Shown one piece after another: positions 7,078 through 13,389 of a stretch of 17,203 nucleotides of DNA. The translations under genes were made by a program, and so were the position numbers. Where the stretch lies: NCBI GenBank assembly GCA_049513815.1, contig JBEKVR010000113.1:1-17203 (forward strand). Reading direction: 5' to 3'. The DNA comes from Roseiarcus sp049513815 (GTDB lineage Bacteria; Pseudomonadota; Alphaproteobacteria; Rhizobiales; Beijerinckiaceae). The stretch's first letter is position 1; every line of letters begins with the position of its first letter. The notes under the pieces are model-generated. The model had not been told where the DNA came from and did not search any database. It saw only the letters and a program-made list of their open reading frames with translations.

Positions 7078-7695
7078 GTGGAAACGACCGAAGTTCTGAC
7101 GATTGGGCATTCCACGCTGGCTTATGAGCGCTTTTTGTCGCTCCTCCGCGGCGCAAGAGTGAATGCGATCGCCGATGTCCGAAGTGCGCCGTACTCTCGT
7201 CAATTTCCTCAATTCAATCGCGATGAGCTGTCCGAGGAGCTACGATCAGATGGAATCTCATATGTCTTCTTGGGAAAGGAGCTTGGTGGTCGACCCACTG
7301 AGCGAAAGTTTTATTGCGAGGGTGTAGCTGATTACGAAAAGATGGCGCAGTCGGCTGGCTTCGGCAAGGGAATAGATCGTGTTATTGAGGGTGCGAAGAA
7401 ATATAGAATTGCGCTCATGTGCTCGGAGCGTAACCCGCTAGATTGTCACAGATGTCTGCTTATTGGTCGGGCTTTGGTACAACGGGGAGTTTTCGTCGGT
7501 CATATTGTTGGCGACGGGAGCATTGAGACCCAGGAACAAATCGAGGATAGACTTTTGGAGGTCTCGGGCCGGCACGATGACGATCTCTTTGCTCCGCGCT
7601 CGGAAAGATTGGCTGCTGCCTATCGCGAGCGCGCACGTAAAGTGGCGTTTGCAGAGCCGCAGACCAATTCGCGCAGCGCGATAACTGCGGAGTAA
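7078..7695 (+). CDS. DUF488 family protein (first of a tandem pair)
   Basis: A 205-aa protein opening VLTIGHSTLAYERFLSLL, followed by IADVRSAPYSRQFPQFN and the family signature CSERNPLDCHR at residues 115-125. DUF488 proteins are widespread; the paired cysteines and CHR histidine/arginine suggest a metal or catalytic site, but the reaction is not established. The start is taken as GTG 7078-7080 because AGGAG lies 7 nt upstream and the conserved TIGHS begins right after it; an upstream in-frame ATG (7024) overlaps the preceding gene and would add non-conserved residues. The second DUF488 gene starts four bases after this stop. Base composition is lower in GC than the chromosomal genes to the right. 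Confidence 0.85.
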   Translation: METTEVLTIGHSTLAYERFLSLLRGARVNAIADVRSAPYSRQFPQFNRDELSEELRSDGISYVFLGKELGGRPTERKFYCEGVADYEKMAQSAGFGKGIDRVIEGAKKYRIALMCSERNPLDCHRCLLIGRALVQRGVFVGHIVGDGSIETQEQIEDRLLEVSGRHDDDLFAPRSERLAAAYRERARKVAFAEPQTNSRSAITAE

Positions 7696-7699
7696 CGCT

Positions 7700-8146
7700 T
7701 TGAGCAACGTACAAGTCTCGACAATCGGGTTCACCAAGACGACGGCGGAGGGTTTCTTTGAGCGGCTTTTGAGTGCTGGAGTGAAGAAGGTCGTGGACGT
7801 ACGGCTTCACAATACGTCCCAGCTCGCTGGTTTTGCAAAGGCTGACGATCTCTCTTATCTTCTCAAGAAGATCGGCGGCTTCCAATACGTGCACCAGCCG
7901 CTACTGGCACCAACCGATCCGATGCTCAAGGCATACAAAAAAGAAAAGGGCGATTGGCGCGAGTACGAAGAGCGCTTTCTGGGGCTAATGGCGGAACGTC
8001 AAATTGAGAAGCGCTTCAAGCCAGAGATGTTCGACGGTGCGTGCCTCCTATGCTCCGAGGACAAGCCGCATCACTGCCATCGGCGCCTCGTCTGTGAATA
8101 CCTCAACGAAAAATGGAACGGCGCTCTCGAAGTGCATCACCTGTGA
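7700..8146 (+). CDS. DUF488 family protein (second of the pair, short form)
   Basis: A 148-aa DUF488 protein: VSTIGFTKTTAEGFFERLL, VVDVRLHNTSQLAGFAK, then CSEDKPHHCHRRLVCEYL at about 108-125. It lacks the longer C-terminal tail of its neighbour and is clearly diverged from it, so the two are paralogues rather than a recent duplication. The start is TTG at 7700-7702, supported by GGAG in the preceding gene's last codons about 8 nt upstream and by the conserved STIG close behind it. With only four bases between the genes they are almost certainly co-translated. Two different DUF488 forms side by side suggest they work together, perhaps as a complex with the DuOB-like product. Confidence 0.85.
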   Translation: MSNVQVSTIGFTKTTAEGFFERLLSAGVKKVVDVRLHNTSQLAGFAKADDLSYLLKKIGGFQYVHQPLLAPTDPMLKAYKKEKGDWREYEERFLGLMAERQIEKRFKPEMFDGACLLCSEDKPHHCHRRLVCEYLNEKWNGALEVHHL

Positions 8147-8254
8147 TACAAGGCGCTATTCCATCTCGGCCAGATCATCGAGGGACTTGACGCCGAGCGA
8201 TAGCAGGCTTCCGGGTGTTGATCGTCGCGAGCGGCGCGCCGGCGAGGAGTCCCC

Positions 8255-9856
8255 TCACTCCCACTCAATCGTCCCCGGCGGCTTGCTCGTCACGTCGTAC
8301 ACCACCCGGTTGACGCCCTTGACCTCGTTGATGATGCGCGTCGCGGCGCGGCCCAAAAAGCCCATGTCGAAGGGGAAGAAGTCCGCCGTCATGCCGTCGC
8401 TCGAGGTCACGGCGCGCAGCGCGCAGACGGAATCGTAGGTGCGGCCGTCGCCCATCACGCCGACGGTGCGCACCGGCAGCAGCACCGCGAAGGCCTGCCA
8501 GATTTCGTCGTAGAGGCCGGCGGCGCGGATTTCCTCGAGATAGATCGCGTCGGCCTGGCGCAGGATGTCGAGCTTCTCCTGGCTGACGGCGCCGGGGATG
8601 CGGATGGCGAGGCCCGGGCCGGGGAACGGATGGCGGCCGACGAAGTTTTCCGGCAGGCCGAGCTCGCGGCCCAAGGCGCGCACCTCGTCCTTGAACAGCT
8701 CGCGCAACGGTTCGACCAGCTGCATGTTCATCCGCTCGGGCAGGCCGCCGACGTTGTGGTGCGACTTGATCGTCACCGACGGGCCGCCGGAGAACGACAC
8801 CGATTCGATCACGTCGGGATAGAGCGTCCCTTGGGCGAGGAATTCGACCGGGCCGCGGCCGTCGCTCGCGATCTTCTTCGCCTCGGCCTCGAAGGTCTCG
8901 ATGAACAGGCGGCCGATCGTCTTGCGCTTGAGCTCCGGCTCGGCGACGCCGTCGAGCGCGCGCAAGAAGTCGCGTTCGGCGGCGACATGGACGAGCGGAA
9001 TGTTGAAATGGCCGCGGAACAGCTTGACCACCTGCTCGCCCTCGCCGGCGCGCATCAGGCCGTGGTCGACGAAGACGCAGGTCAACTGGTCGCCGATCGC
9101 CTCGTGGATCAGCACCGCCGCGACCGCCGAATCGACGCCGCCGGACAGACCGCAGATGACGCGGCCCTTGCCGACCTGGCGCCTAATCGCCGCGCGCGCC
9201 TCGGCGCGGAAGGCGGCCATCGTCCAGTCGCTCTTCATCCCGGCGACGTTGTGGACGAAATTGCGGATCAGCCGCGCGCCGTCGGGGGTGTGGACGACTT
9301 CGGGGTGGAACATCAGGCCGTAGTAGCGGCGCTTCTCGTCGGCGATCAGCGCGAACGGGGCGTTCTCCGACGTCGCGACGCGGGAAAAGCCGGGCGGCAG
9401 GCGGGTGATGCGGTCGCCGTGGCTCATCCACACGACGTGGCGCTCGCCCGGCTTCCACACGCCGTCGAGCAGCGGGCTTTCGGCCCCGACGGCGACCTCG
9501 GCGCGGCCGAATTCGCGGTGGTGGCCGCTTTCGACTTCGCCGCCGAGCTGTTCGGCCATGGTCATCTGGCCGTAGCAGATGCCGAGCACCGGCACGCCCG
9601 ATTCGAAGATCGCCTGCGGCGCGCGCGGGCTGCCTTCGTCGGGCACCGAGGCCGGTCCGCCGGAAAGGATCACCGCCTTCGGCTTCAGCGCCGCGAAGGC
9701 GCCCTCGGCGTTCTGGAACGGCGCGATCTCGCAATAGACCCCCGCCTCGCGCACCCGCCGGGCGATGAGCTGGGTCACCTGCGAGCCGAAATCGACGATC
9801 AACAGCTTGTCGTGGGCGAAAGCGGGCGGGTTCACGGGCTTCGCGTCTTCGGCCAT
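8255..9856 (-). CDS. guaA: GMP synthase (glutamine-hydrolysing)
   Basis: Converts XMP, ATP and glutamine to GMP in cytosolic purine synthesis. The 533-aa protein (E. coli form 525) has the class-I glutamine amidotransferase with nucleophile C94 (LGICYGQM) and H184/E186 (FHPEVVH), then the ATP pyrophosphatase P-loop SGGVDS (238-243), and the C-terminal dimerisation domain ending PPGTIEWE. The start is ATG 9854-9856 with AGGAA 6 nt upstream; the longer frame to 9922 adds an arginine-rich, non-conserved stretch and was not used. The gene diverges from tam. Its 3' end is duplicated at 2218-2415, implying that this locus is an island integration site and that the present 3' end may have come with the island. 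Confidence 0.97.
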   Translation of the reverse strand: MAEDAKPVNPPAFAHDKLLIVDFGSQVTQLIARRVREAGVYCEIAPFQNAEGAFAALKPKAVILSGGPASVPDEGSPRAPQAIFESGVPVLGICYGQMTMAEQLGGEVESGHHREFGRAEVAVGAESPLLDGVWKPGERHVVWMSHGDRITRLPPGFSRVATSENAPFALIADEKRRYYGLMFHPEVVHTPDGARLIRNFVHNVAGMKSDWTMAAFRAEARAAIRRQVGKGRVICGLSGGVDSAVAAVLIHEAIGDQLTCVFVDHGLMRAGEGEQVVKLFRGHFNIPLVHVAAERDFLRALDGVAEPELKRKTIGRLFIETFEAEAKKIASDGRGPVEFLAQGTLYPDVIESVSFSGGPSVTIKSHHNVGGLPERMNMQLVEPLRELFKDEVRALGRELGLPENFVGRHPFPGPGLAIRIPGAVSQEKLDILRQADAIYLEEIRAAGLYDEIWQAFAVLLPVRTVGVMGDGRTYDSVCALRAVTSSDGMTADFFPFDMGFLGRAATRIINEVKGVNRVVYDVTSKPPGTIEWE

Positions 9857-9967
9857 GGCGTTCCTGGCGACTCGCGTCTGAAGAGAAGCCCTTCGCTTAG
9901 GCGAGCGCGCGCGCAAGCGCAATCGCCGCAGCGCCGCGGGCGGCCGCGGGCGGGGGGCGGGCGGCGG

Positions 9968-10019
9968 CCCCTCGCCCTTCGAGACGCGCCGCGAACGCGG
10001 CGCTCCTCAGGGTGAGGGG
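9968..10019. repeat. GC-rich hairpin repeat, copy 1
   Basis: Contains cccttcgagacgcgccgcg and gcggcgctcctcagggtgag, which can pair imperfectly as a hairpin. It is nearly the exact reverse complement of 10193-10247, so the two copies form an inverted pair. Ends of the type cttcgag / ctcagg are typical of abundant intergenic REP-like repeats in Hyphomicrobiales. Confidence 0.7.
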
Positions 10020-10055
10020 GTTTGAGGGCGGCGGCTATAGGCGGTTCGGCAAACC

Positions 10056-10127
10056 GCGCCGTCGACCTCTTGATTGCAGAACTTCCGCGCTTGCCGGAAA
10101 AAGACGCCGCCAAGAGGTCGACGGCGC
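10056..10127. repeat. 72-bp inverted-repeat element, copy B of the MITE-like family
   Basis: Termini 10056-10072 and 10111-10127 are a perfect 17-bp inverted repeat (core caagaggtcgacggcg). The same motif with one variable base ends the larger element at 6029-6222, and a GGAA box lies inside each half-site in both elements. The interior (about 38 bp) shows no coding capacity. It sits between two inverted hairpin repeats, as if several repeat types had accumulated in the guaA-tam spacer. Confidence 0.65.
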
Positions 10128-10192
10128 TCTCTGTCGGGGGCCCTCGGCGCCGCGCGGGCGCGTTTTGGCGACCGCCAAACTGCCGCCGTTCG

Positions 10193-10247
10193 CCCCTCGC
10201 CCTGAGGAGCGCCGCGCCGGCGGCGCGTCTCGAAGGGCGAGGGGCCG
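10193..10247. repeat. GC-rich hairpin repeat, copy 2 (inverted)
   Basis: cccctcgccctgaggagcgc through cgtctcgaagggcgagggg. It is the reverse complement of 9968-10019 with few differences and is itself an imperfect hairpin centred on gccggcggc. With copy 1 it could form a long cruciform or transcript stem around the element at 10056-10127. Confidence 0.7.
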
Positions 10248-10295
10248 CGCCGGCGGCGCGCGTCGAACGGCGGCGGGCGGCGCCTCGCCGCCTGC

Positions 10296-10331
10296 GCCAT
10301 CAAAGCGCTTTAACCCGCCATCAAAGCGCTT
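10296..10331. promoter_or_regulatory. Paired 15-bp direct repeat upstream of tam, candidate operator
   Basis: gccatcaaagcgctt occurs at 10296-10310 and again at 10317-10331, exactly 21 bp apart start to start (two helical turns), 53-88 bp upstream of the tam start. The core aaagcgctt is close to a palindrome. The phasing on one DNA face suggests binding sites for a dimeric regulator, though a chance tandem duplication is possible. No regulator is known to me for it. Confidence 0.4.
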
Positions 10332-10384
10332 AGATTGGTCGGCAAACGTCCCGCCGCGGGCGGACAGACGAGGGGAATACGCTG

Positions 10385-11215
10385 ATGACGGAGGCGCCGC
10401 GCGTCGCAGACGCGCAGACGGCCGCGATGCTGACGACCGAATGGGACGCCGCGCTCTACTTCAAGTTCGGCGCCGAGCGCGCCCAGCCGGCGCACGACCT
10501 GCTCGCCCGTGTCGACTTCACGCCGCGCCGAATCGTCGATCTCGGCTGCGGACCCGGCGCCAGCACCCGCATGCTGATGGACCGCTTCCCGCAGGCGGAA
10601 ATCGTCGCCGTCTCCAATTCCGAGCCGATGTTGGCCGAGGCGCGCCGCAGCCTGCCCGGCATGACATTCGATCAGACGGATATTTCCGAATGGCGGCCGC
10701 GCCAGCCGCCCGACCTGATCTTCGCCAATTCGTCGCTGCAATGGCTGCGCAAACACGAGGTCTTGTTTCCCCGGCTGATGGAAGACCTCGCCGAGGGCGG
10801 CGCGCTGGCGGTGCAGATGGCCGACAACCTGCACGAGCCGAGCCATTCGCTGATGCGCATGATCGCCGCCGACGGGCCGTGGACCAGCCGGCTGGCGCCG
10901 ATCGCCGAGACGCGCGCCGTCATCGGCACCCACATCGACTACTACAACTGGCTGAAGCCGCTTTCCGACAAGCTCGACATCTGGGAGACGACCTACGTCC
11001 ATCCGCTGAGCGGCGTCGACGAGGTGGTCGACTGGTTCCGCAGCGGCGCGCTCAGGCCGTTCCTCGAACCGCTCGGCCCGCGCGAACGGGCGGAGTTCCT
11101 CGAACGCTACAAGCGCGACCTCGCCGACGCCTACGACGCCGATCCCGACGGCAGCCTGCTGTTCCTCTACCCGCGCCTGTTCATCTACGCGCGCAAGGGC
11201 AAGGCGACGGCGTAG
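10385..11215 (+). CDS. tam: Trans-aconitate 2-methyltransferase
   Basis: A SAM-dependent methyltransferase that methylates trans-aconitate, a spontaneous by-product of cis-aconitate that inhibits the TCA cycle; cytosolic. The 276-aa sequence has the SAM-binding motif VDLGCGPGAS (51-60), then FANSSLQWL, the Tam signature AVQMADNLHEPSH, and ends in LYPRLFIYARKG, matching E. coli Tam (252 aa) along its length. The N terminus is about 20 residues longer than E. coli Tam; an alternative ATG at 10427 would be nearer that length. The start at 10385 is preferred for the GAGGGG stretch about 10 nt upstream. It appears to be a single-gene unit followed by a palindromic repeat. Confidence 0.92.
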   Translation: MTEAPRVADAQTAAMLTTEWDAALYFKFGAERAQPAHDLLARVDFTPRRIVDLGCGPGASTRMLMDRFPQAEIVAVSNSEPMLAEARRSLPGMTFDQTDISEWRPRQPPDLIFANSSLQWLRKHEVLFPRLMEDLAEGGALAVQMADNLHEPSHSLMRMIAADGPWTSRLAPIAETRAVIGTHIDYYNWLKPLSDKLDIWETTYVHPLSGVDEVVDWFRSGALRPFLEPLGPRERAEFLERYKRDLADAYDADPDGSLLFLYPRLFIYARKGKATA

Positions 11216-11227
11216 ACGCGCCCTCGG

Positions 11228-11348
11228 CGCCCCCTCTCCCCGCCCGCGGGGAGAGGGTTGGGGTGAGGGGCCGGGCGACAATTCTCCGCGGAGCAGCCAA
11301 CCTCCCAGCCCCTCATCCTAACCTTCTCCCCGCCCGCGGGGAGAAGGG
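11228..11348. repeat. Paired inverted palindromic repeats between tam and tlyA
   Basis: ctccccgcccgcggggag occurs twice (about 11235-11252 and 11326-11343), each a strong hairpin. The flanks ggttggggtgagggg and cccctcatcctaacc are inverted relative to each other, giving a BIME-like head-to-head pair around a ~40-bp spacer. This is a familiar intergenic repeat type in high-GC alphaproteobacteria. It may help stop tam transcription, but there is no T-run, so it is not a classical terminator. Confidence 0.75.
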
Positions 11349-11414
11349 ACCGCCCATCTTGCCAAACCGCGGCGCTCGGCGCAGAAAATGGCCCCTTTTC
11401 GCCTCAAGCCCCGC

Positions 11415-12137
11415 ATGCGCAAGCGCGCCGATCTTCTTCTCGTCGAACGCGGATTCTTCGCCAGCCGGGCGCGCGCCCAGGCGGCGATCGCCGCCGGACT
11501 GGTCAGCGCCGACGGCGAAACGGTGCGCAAGGCCTCCGACGCGCTCGCCGAAGACGCGCGGATCGAGGCGAGCGCGCCGCATCCGTGGGTCTCGCGCGGC
11601 GGCGTCAAGCTCGCTGCGGCGCTCATCGCCTTCGACCTCGATCCCAAGGGCCTCGCCTGCCTCGACGTCGGCGCCTCGACCGGCGGCTTCACCGACGTGC
11701 TGCTCAAGCGCGGCGCGCGTTCGGTCGTGGCGGTCGACGTCGGCCATGGCCAGCTCGATCCGCGCCTCGCCGCCGACCCGCGGGTCAGCGCGCACGAAGG
11801 TTTCGACGCGCGCAAGCTGACCGCGGCCGTCGCCGGCGCGCCCGAGGCGATCGTGATCGACGTCAACTTCATCTCGCAGACGCTGGTGCTGCCCGCCGCG
11901 CTGCCGCTGGCGGCGCGCCCCGCCTGGCTCGTCAGCCTGGTCAAGCCGCAGTTCGAGGTCGGTCGCGACAAGCTGGTCAAAGGGGCGGTGAAGGACCCCG
12001 CCGACCTCAAGGCGGCCTGCGCCGCGGTGCGCGCCTGCGTCGAGGCGCTCGGCTGGGTGAGCGTCGGCCTCGTCCCCTCGCCGATCGCCGGCGGAGACGG
12101 CGCGCGCGAATTCCTCTATGCAGCGCGGCATGAGTGA
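11415..12137 (+). CDS. tlyA: TlyA-family rRNA 2'-O-methyltransferase / haemolysin A family
   Basis: A 240-aa protein with an N-terminal S4 RNA-binding domain (RADLLLVERGFFASRARAQAAIAAGLV) followed by a FtsJ-type Rossmann methyltransferase with SAM motif LDVGASTGGFTDVLL and a later SLVKPQFEVGR segment. Characterised TlyA proteins 2'-O-methylate cytidines in 16S and 23S rRNA; whether this one modifies both is not visible. The start at 11415 (MRKRAD) is chosen because family members begin only a few residues before this point; an in-frame ATG at 11388 adds nine residues, and neither has a clear ribosome-binding site. It overlaps the next gene by 8 bp, heading a three-gene operon. Confidence 0.88.
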   Translation: MRKRADLLLVERGFFASRARAQAAIAAGLVSADGETVRKASDALAEDARIEASAPHPWVSRGGVKLAAALIAFDLDPKGLACLDVGASTGGFTDVLLKRGARSVVAVDVGHGQLDPRLAADPRVSAHEGFDARKLTAAVAGAPEAIVIDVNFISQTLVLPAALPLAARPAWLVSLVKPQFEVGRDKLVKGAVKDPADLKAACAAVRACVEALGWVSVGLVPSPIAGGDGAREFLYAARHE

Positions 12138-13389
12138 AGTCCGCCGCGAAGTGACAATCGTCTCTCTCAATGCGCGCGGCGAAGGCGTCGCGTCCGACGG
12201 AACCGTCGCGCCGTTGGCGCTGCCCGGCGAGACCGCGCTGGTGGAAGCCGATGGCGAGCGGGCGCGCGTCGTCGCGATTACAGTCGCGGCGCCGGAGCGC
12301 GCCGAGCCGATCTGCCCCTATTTCGGCCGCTGCGGCGGCTGCGCCAGCCAACACATGAGCGCGGGCCTCTACGCGACCTGGAAGCGCGACGGCGTCGTGC
12401 GGGCGTTGCAGCGCGCCGGCGTCGCCGCCGAGGTCGGGCCGCTGATCGACGCTCACGGCGAGGGCCGCCGCCGCGCGACGTTCCACGCGCGCTTCGTCGA
12501 CGGCCACGAGCAGGTCGGCTTCATGCGCGCGCGCGCCCACGACATCATCGCCGTCGACGCCTGCCCGCTGTTCGCGCCTGGCCTCGCTGGCGCGATCGCC
12601 GCCGCGAATGCGCTCGCCGCGGCGGTGCGCGGCGTCAGCAAGCCGCTCGACATCCAGGCGACGGCGACGCTCGGCGGGCTCGATTTCGATCTGCGCGGCT
12701 CGGGCGCGCCCGACGACCTGACGCGGCGCAAACTCACCGCCGCCGCCGAGCGGCTCGATCTGGCGCGCCTTTCCGTCCATGGCGAAACAATCATCGAACG
12801 CCGGCCGCCCGAGATCCGGTTCGGCGACGTGCTGGCGGTTCCGCCGCCGGGCGGCTTCCTGCAGGCGACCGCAGCGGGCGAGCAGGCGCTCGCCGACGGC
12901 GCCGTGGCGGCGCTGCGCGGCGCCAAGAAGGTCGCCGATCTCTTTTGCGGCGCCGGCGCCTTCGCGCTGCGTCTGGCGCACGAGCGCGAGGTGTTCGCCG
13001 TCGATTCCGACGCGGCGGCGGTGGCGGCGCTGACGCGCGCCGCCGGCGCGGCGAGCGGGTTGCGCGCCGTCCACGCCGAGACCCGCGACCTCTTCCGCCG
13101 ACCGCTGGTCGGCGCCGAGCTGGCGCGCTTCGACGCCGTGCTGTTCGACCCGCCGCGCGCCGGGGCCGAGGCGCAGGCGCGCGCGCTCGCCGCGGCAGGG
13201 CCGCCGCTCATTGTCGCCATCTCCTGCAACGTCGACAGCTTCGCCCGCGACGCGCGCATTCTCATCGGCGGCGGCTACGAAATCGGGCCGGTGGCGGCGC
13301 TTGACCAGTTCCGCTTTTCGCCGCATGTCGAGCTCCTCGCCGCCTTCCGGCGCCGGCCGGTCAAACGCCGCAAAGGACCGCTGGGGTGA
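12130..13389 (+). CDS. TrmA/RlmD-family RNA (uracil-5-)-methyltransferase with 4Fe-4S site
   Basis: A class-I SAM-dependent RNA methyltransferase, 419 aa. The cluster cysteines are C62, C68, C71 (CPYFGRCGGC) and C145 (DACPLF), as in RlmD/RumA. The SAM motif is DLFCGAGAFAL (270-280), then Q245 in GGFLQAT, DPPRAG (340-345), the catalytic cysteine C366 (SCNVDSFARD) and the general-base glutamate E401 (PHVELL). The N-terminal TRAM-like region is short. The exact target (23S U747/U1939 or tRNA U54) cannot be told. The start is ATG 12130 inside the tlyA tail (8-bp overlap); ATG 12118 is an alternative. The stop overlaps the next GTG start, so the genes are translationally coupled. Confidence 0.88.
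   Translation: MSEVRREVTIVSLNARGEGVASDGTVAPLALPGETALVEADGERARVVAITVAAPERAEPICPYFGRCGGCASQHMSAGLYATWKRDGVVRALQRAGVAAEVGPLIDAHGEGRRRATFHARFVDGHEQVGFMRARAHDIIAVDACPLFAPGLAGAIAAANALAAAVRGVSKPLDIQATATLGGLDFDLRGSGAPDDLTRRKLTAAAERLDLARLSVHGETIIERRPPEIRFGDVLAVPPPGGFLQATAAGEQALADGAVAALRGAKKVADLFCGAGAFALRLAHEREVFAVDSDAAAVAALTRAAGAASGLRAVHAETRDLFRRPLVGAELARFDAVLFDPPRAGAEAQARALAAAGPPLIVAISCNVDSFARDARILIGGGYEIGPVAALDQFRFSPHVELLAAFRRRPVKRRKGPLG

Larger units (their letters stand above)
2218..8262. mobile_element. Putative genomic-island remnant bounded by guaA 3' ends
   Basis: The region is bracketed by two same-direction copies of the guaA 3' end (2218-2415 and 8255 to about 8455). The 3' end of guaA is a known integration site for genomic islands using tyrosine recombinases, which leave exactly this layout. 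The interior has accessory-type genes: SWIM/SNF2 helicase, a 58-aa protein, an NTase, a DuOB-like gene and two DUF488 genes. Base composition in 6360-8150 is clearly lower in GC than the chromosomal genes to the right. No integrase, excisionase or transfer gene is present, so the element would be decayed or dependent on functions elsewhere. The island reading is an inference; the duplicated guaA tail is observed. Confidence 0.5.
9857..10384. other. guaA-tam divergent spacer rich in repeats (528 bp)
   Basis: No protein-coding signal is convincing here. The spacer holds two inverted copies of a GC-rich hairpin repeat (9968-10019 and 10193-10247), a short inverted-repeat element between them (10056-10127), and a 15-bp direct-repeat pair (10296-10331). 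The promoters for guaA and tam must also lie here but are not obvious by eye. Confidence 0.6.

Noticed and set aside
8147..8254. Integrase or tRNA expected beside the guaA 3' end
   Set aside because: The 108 bp between the last DUF488 gene and guaA are too short for an integrase gene and show no tRNA cloverleaf.
9857..9922. 22-residue N-terminal extension of GuaA
   Set aside because: The extension is arginine-rich and unlike GuaA, and the ATG at 9856 has a good ribosome-binding site.
8630..10015. 461-codon plus-strand open frame opposite guaA
   Set aside because: Antisense to a fully conserved guaA; composition is typical of a mirrored GC-rich coding strand and no domain is visible.
11228..11348. 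CRISPR array or rho-independent terminator
   Set aside because: Only two inverted copies exist, with no regular spacers and no T-run after the stems; it is a paired palindromic intergenic repeat.
12007..13326. 439-codon minus-strand open frame opposite the TrmA/RlmD-type gene
   Set aside because: The plus-strand gene has all catalytic and Fe-S residues; the antisense frame is a compositional shadow.
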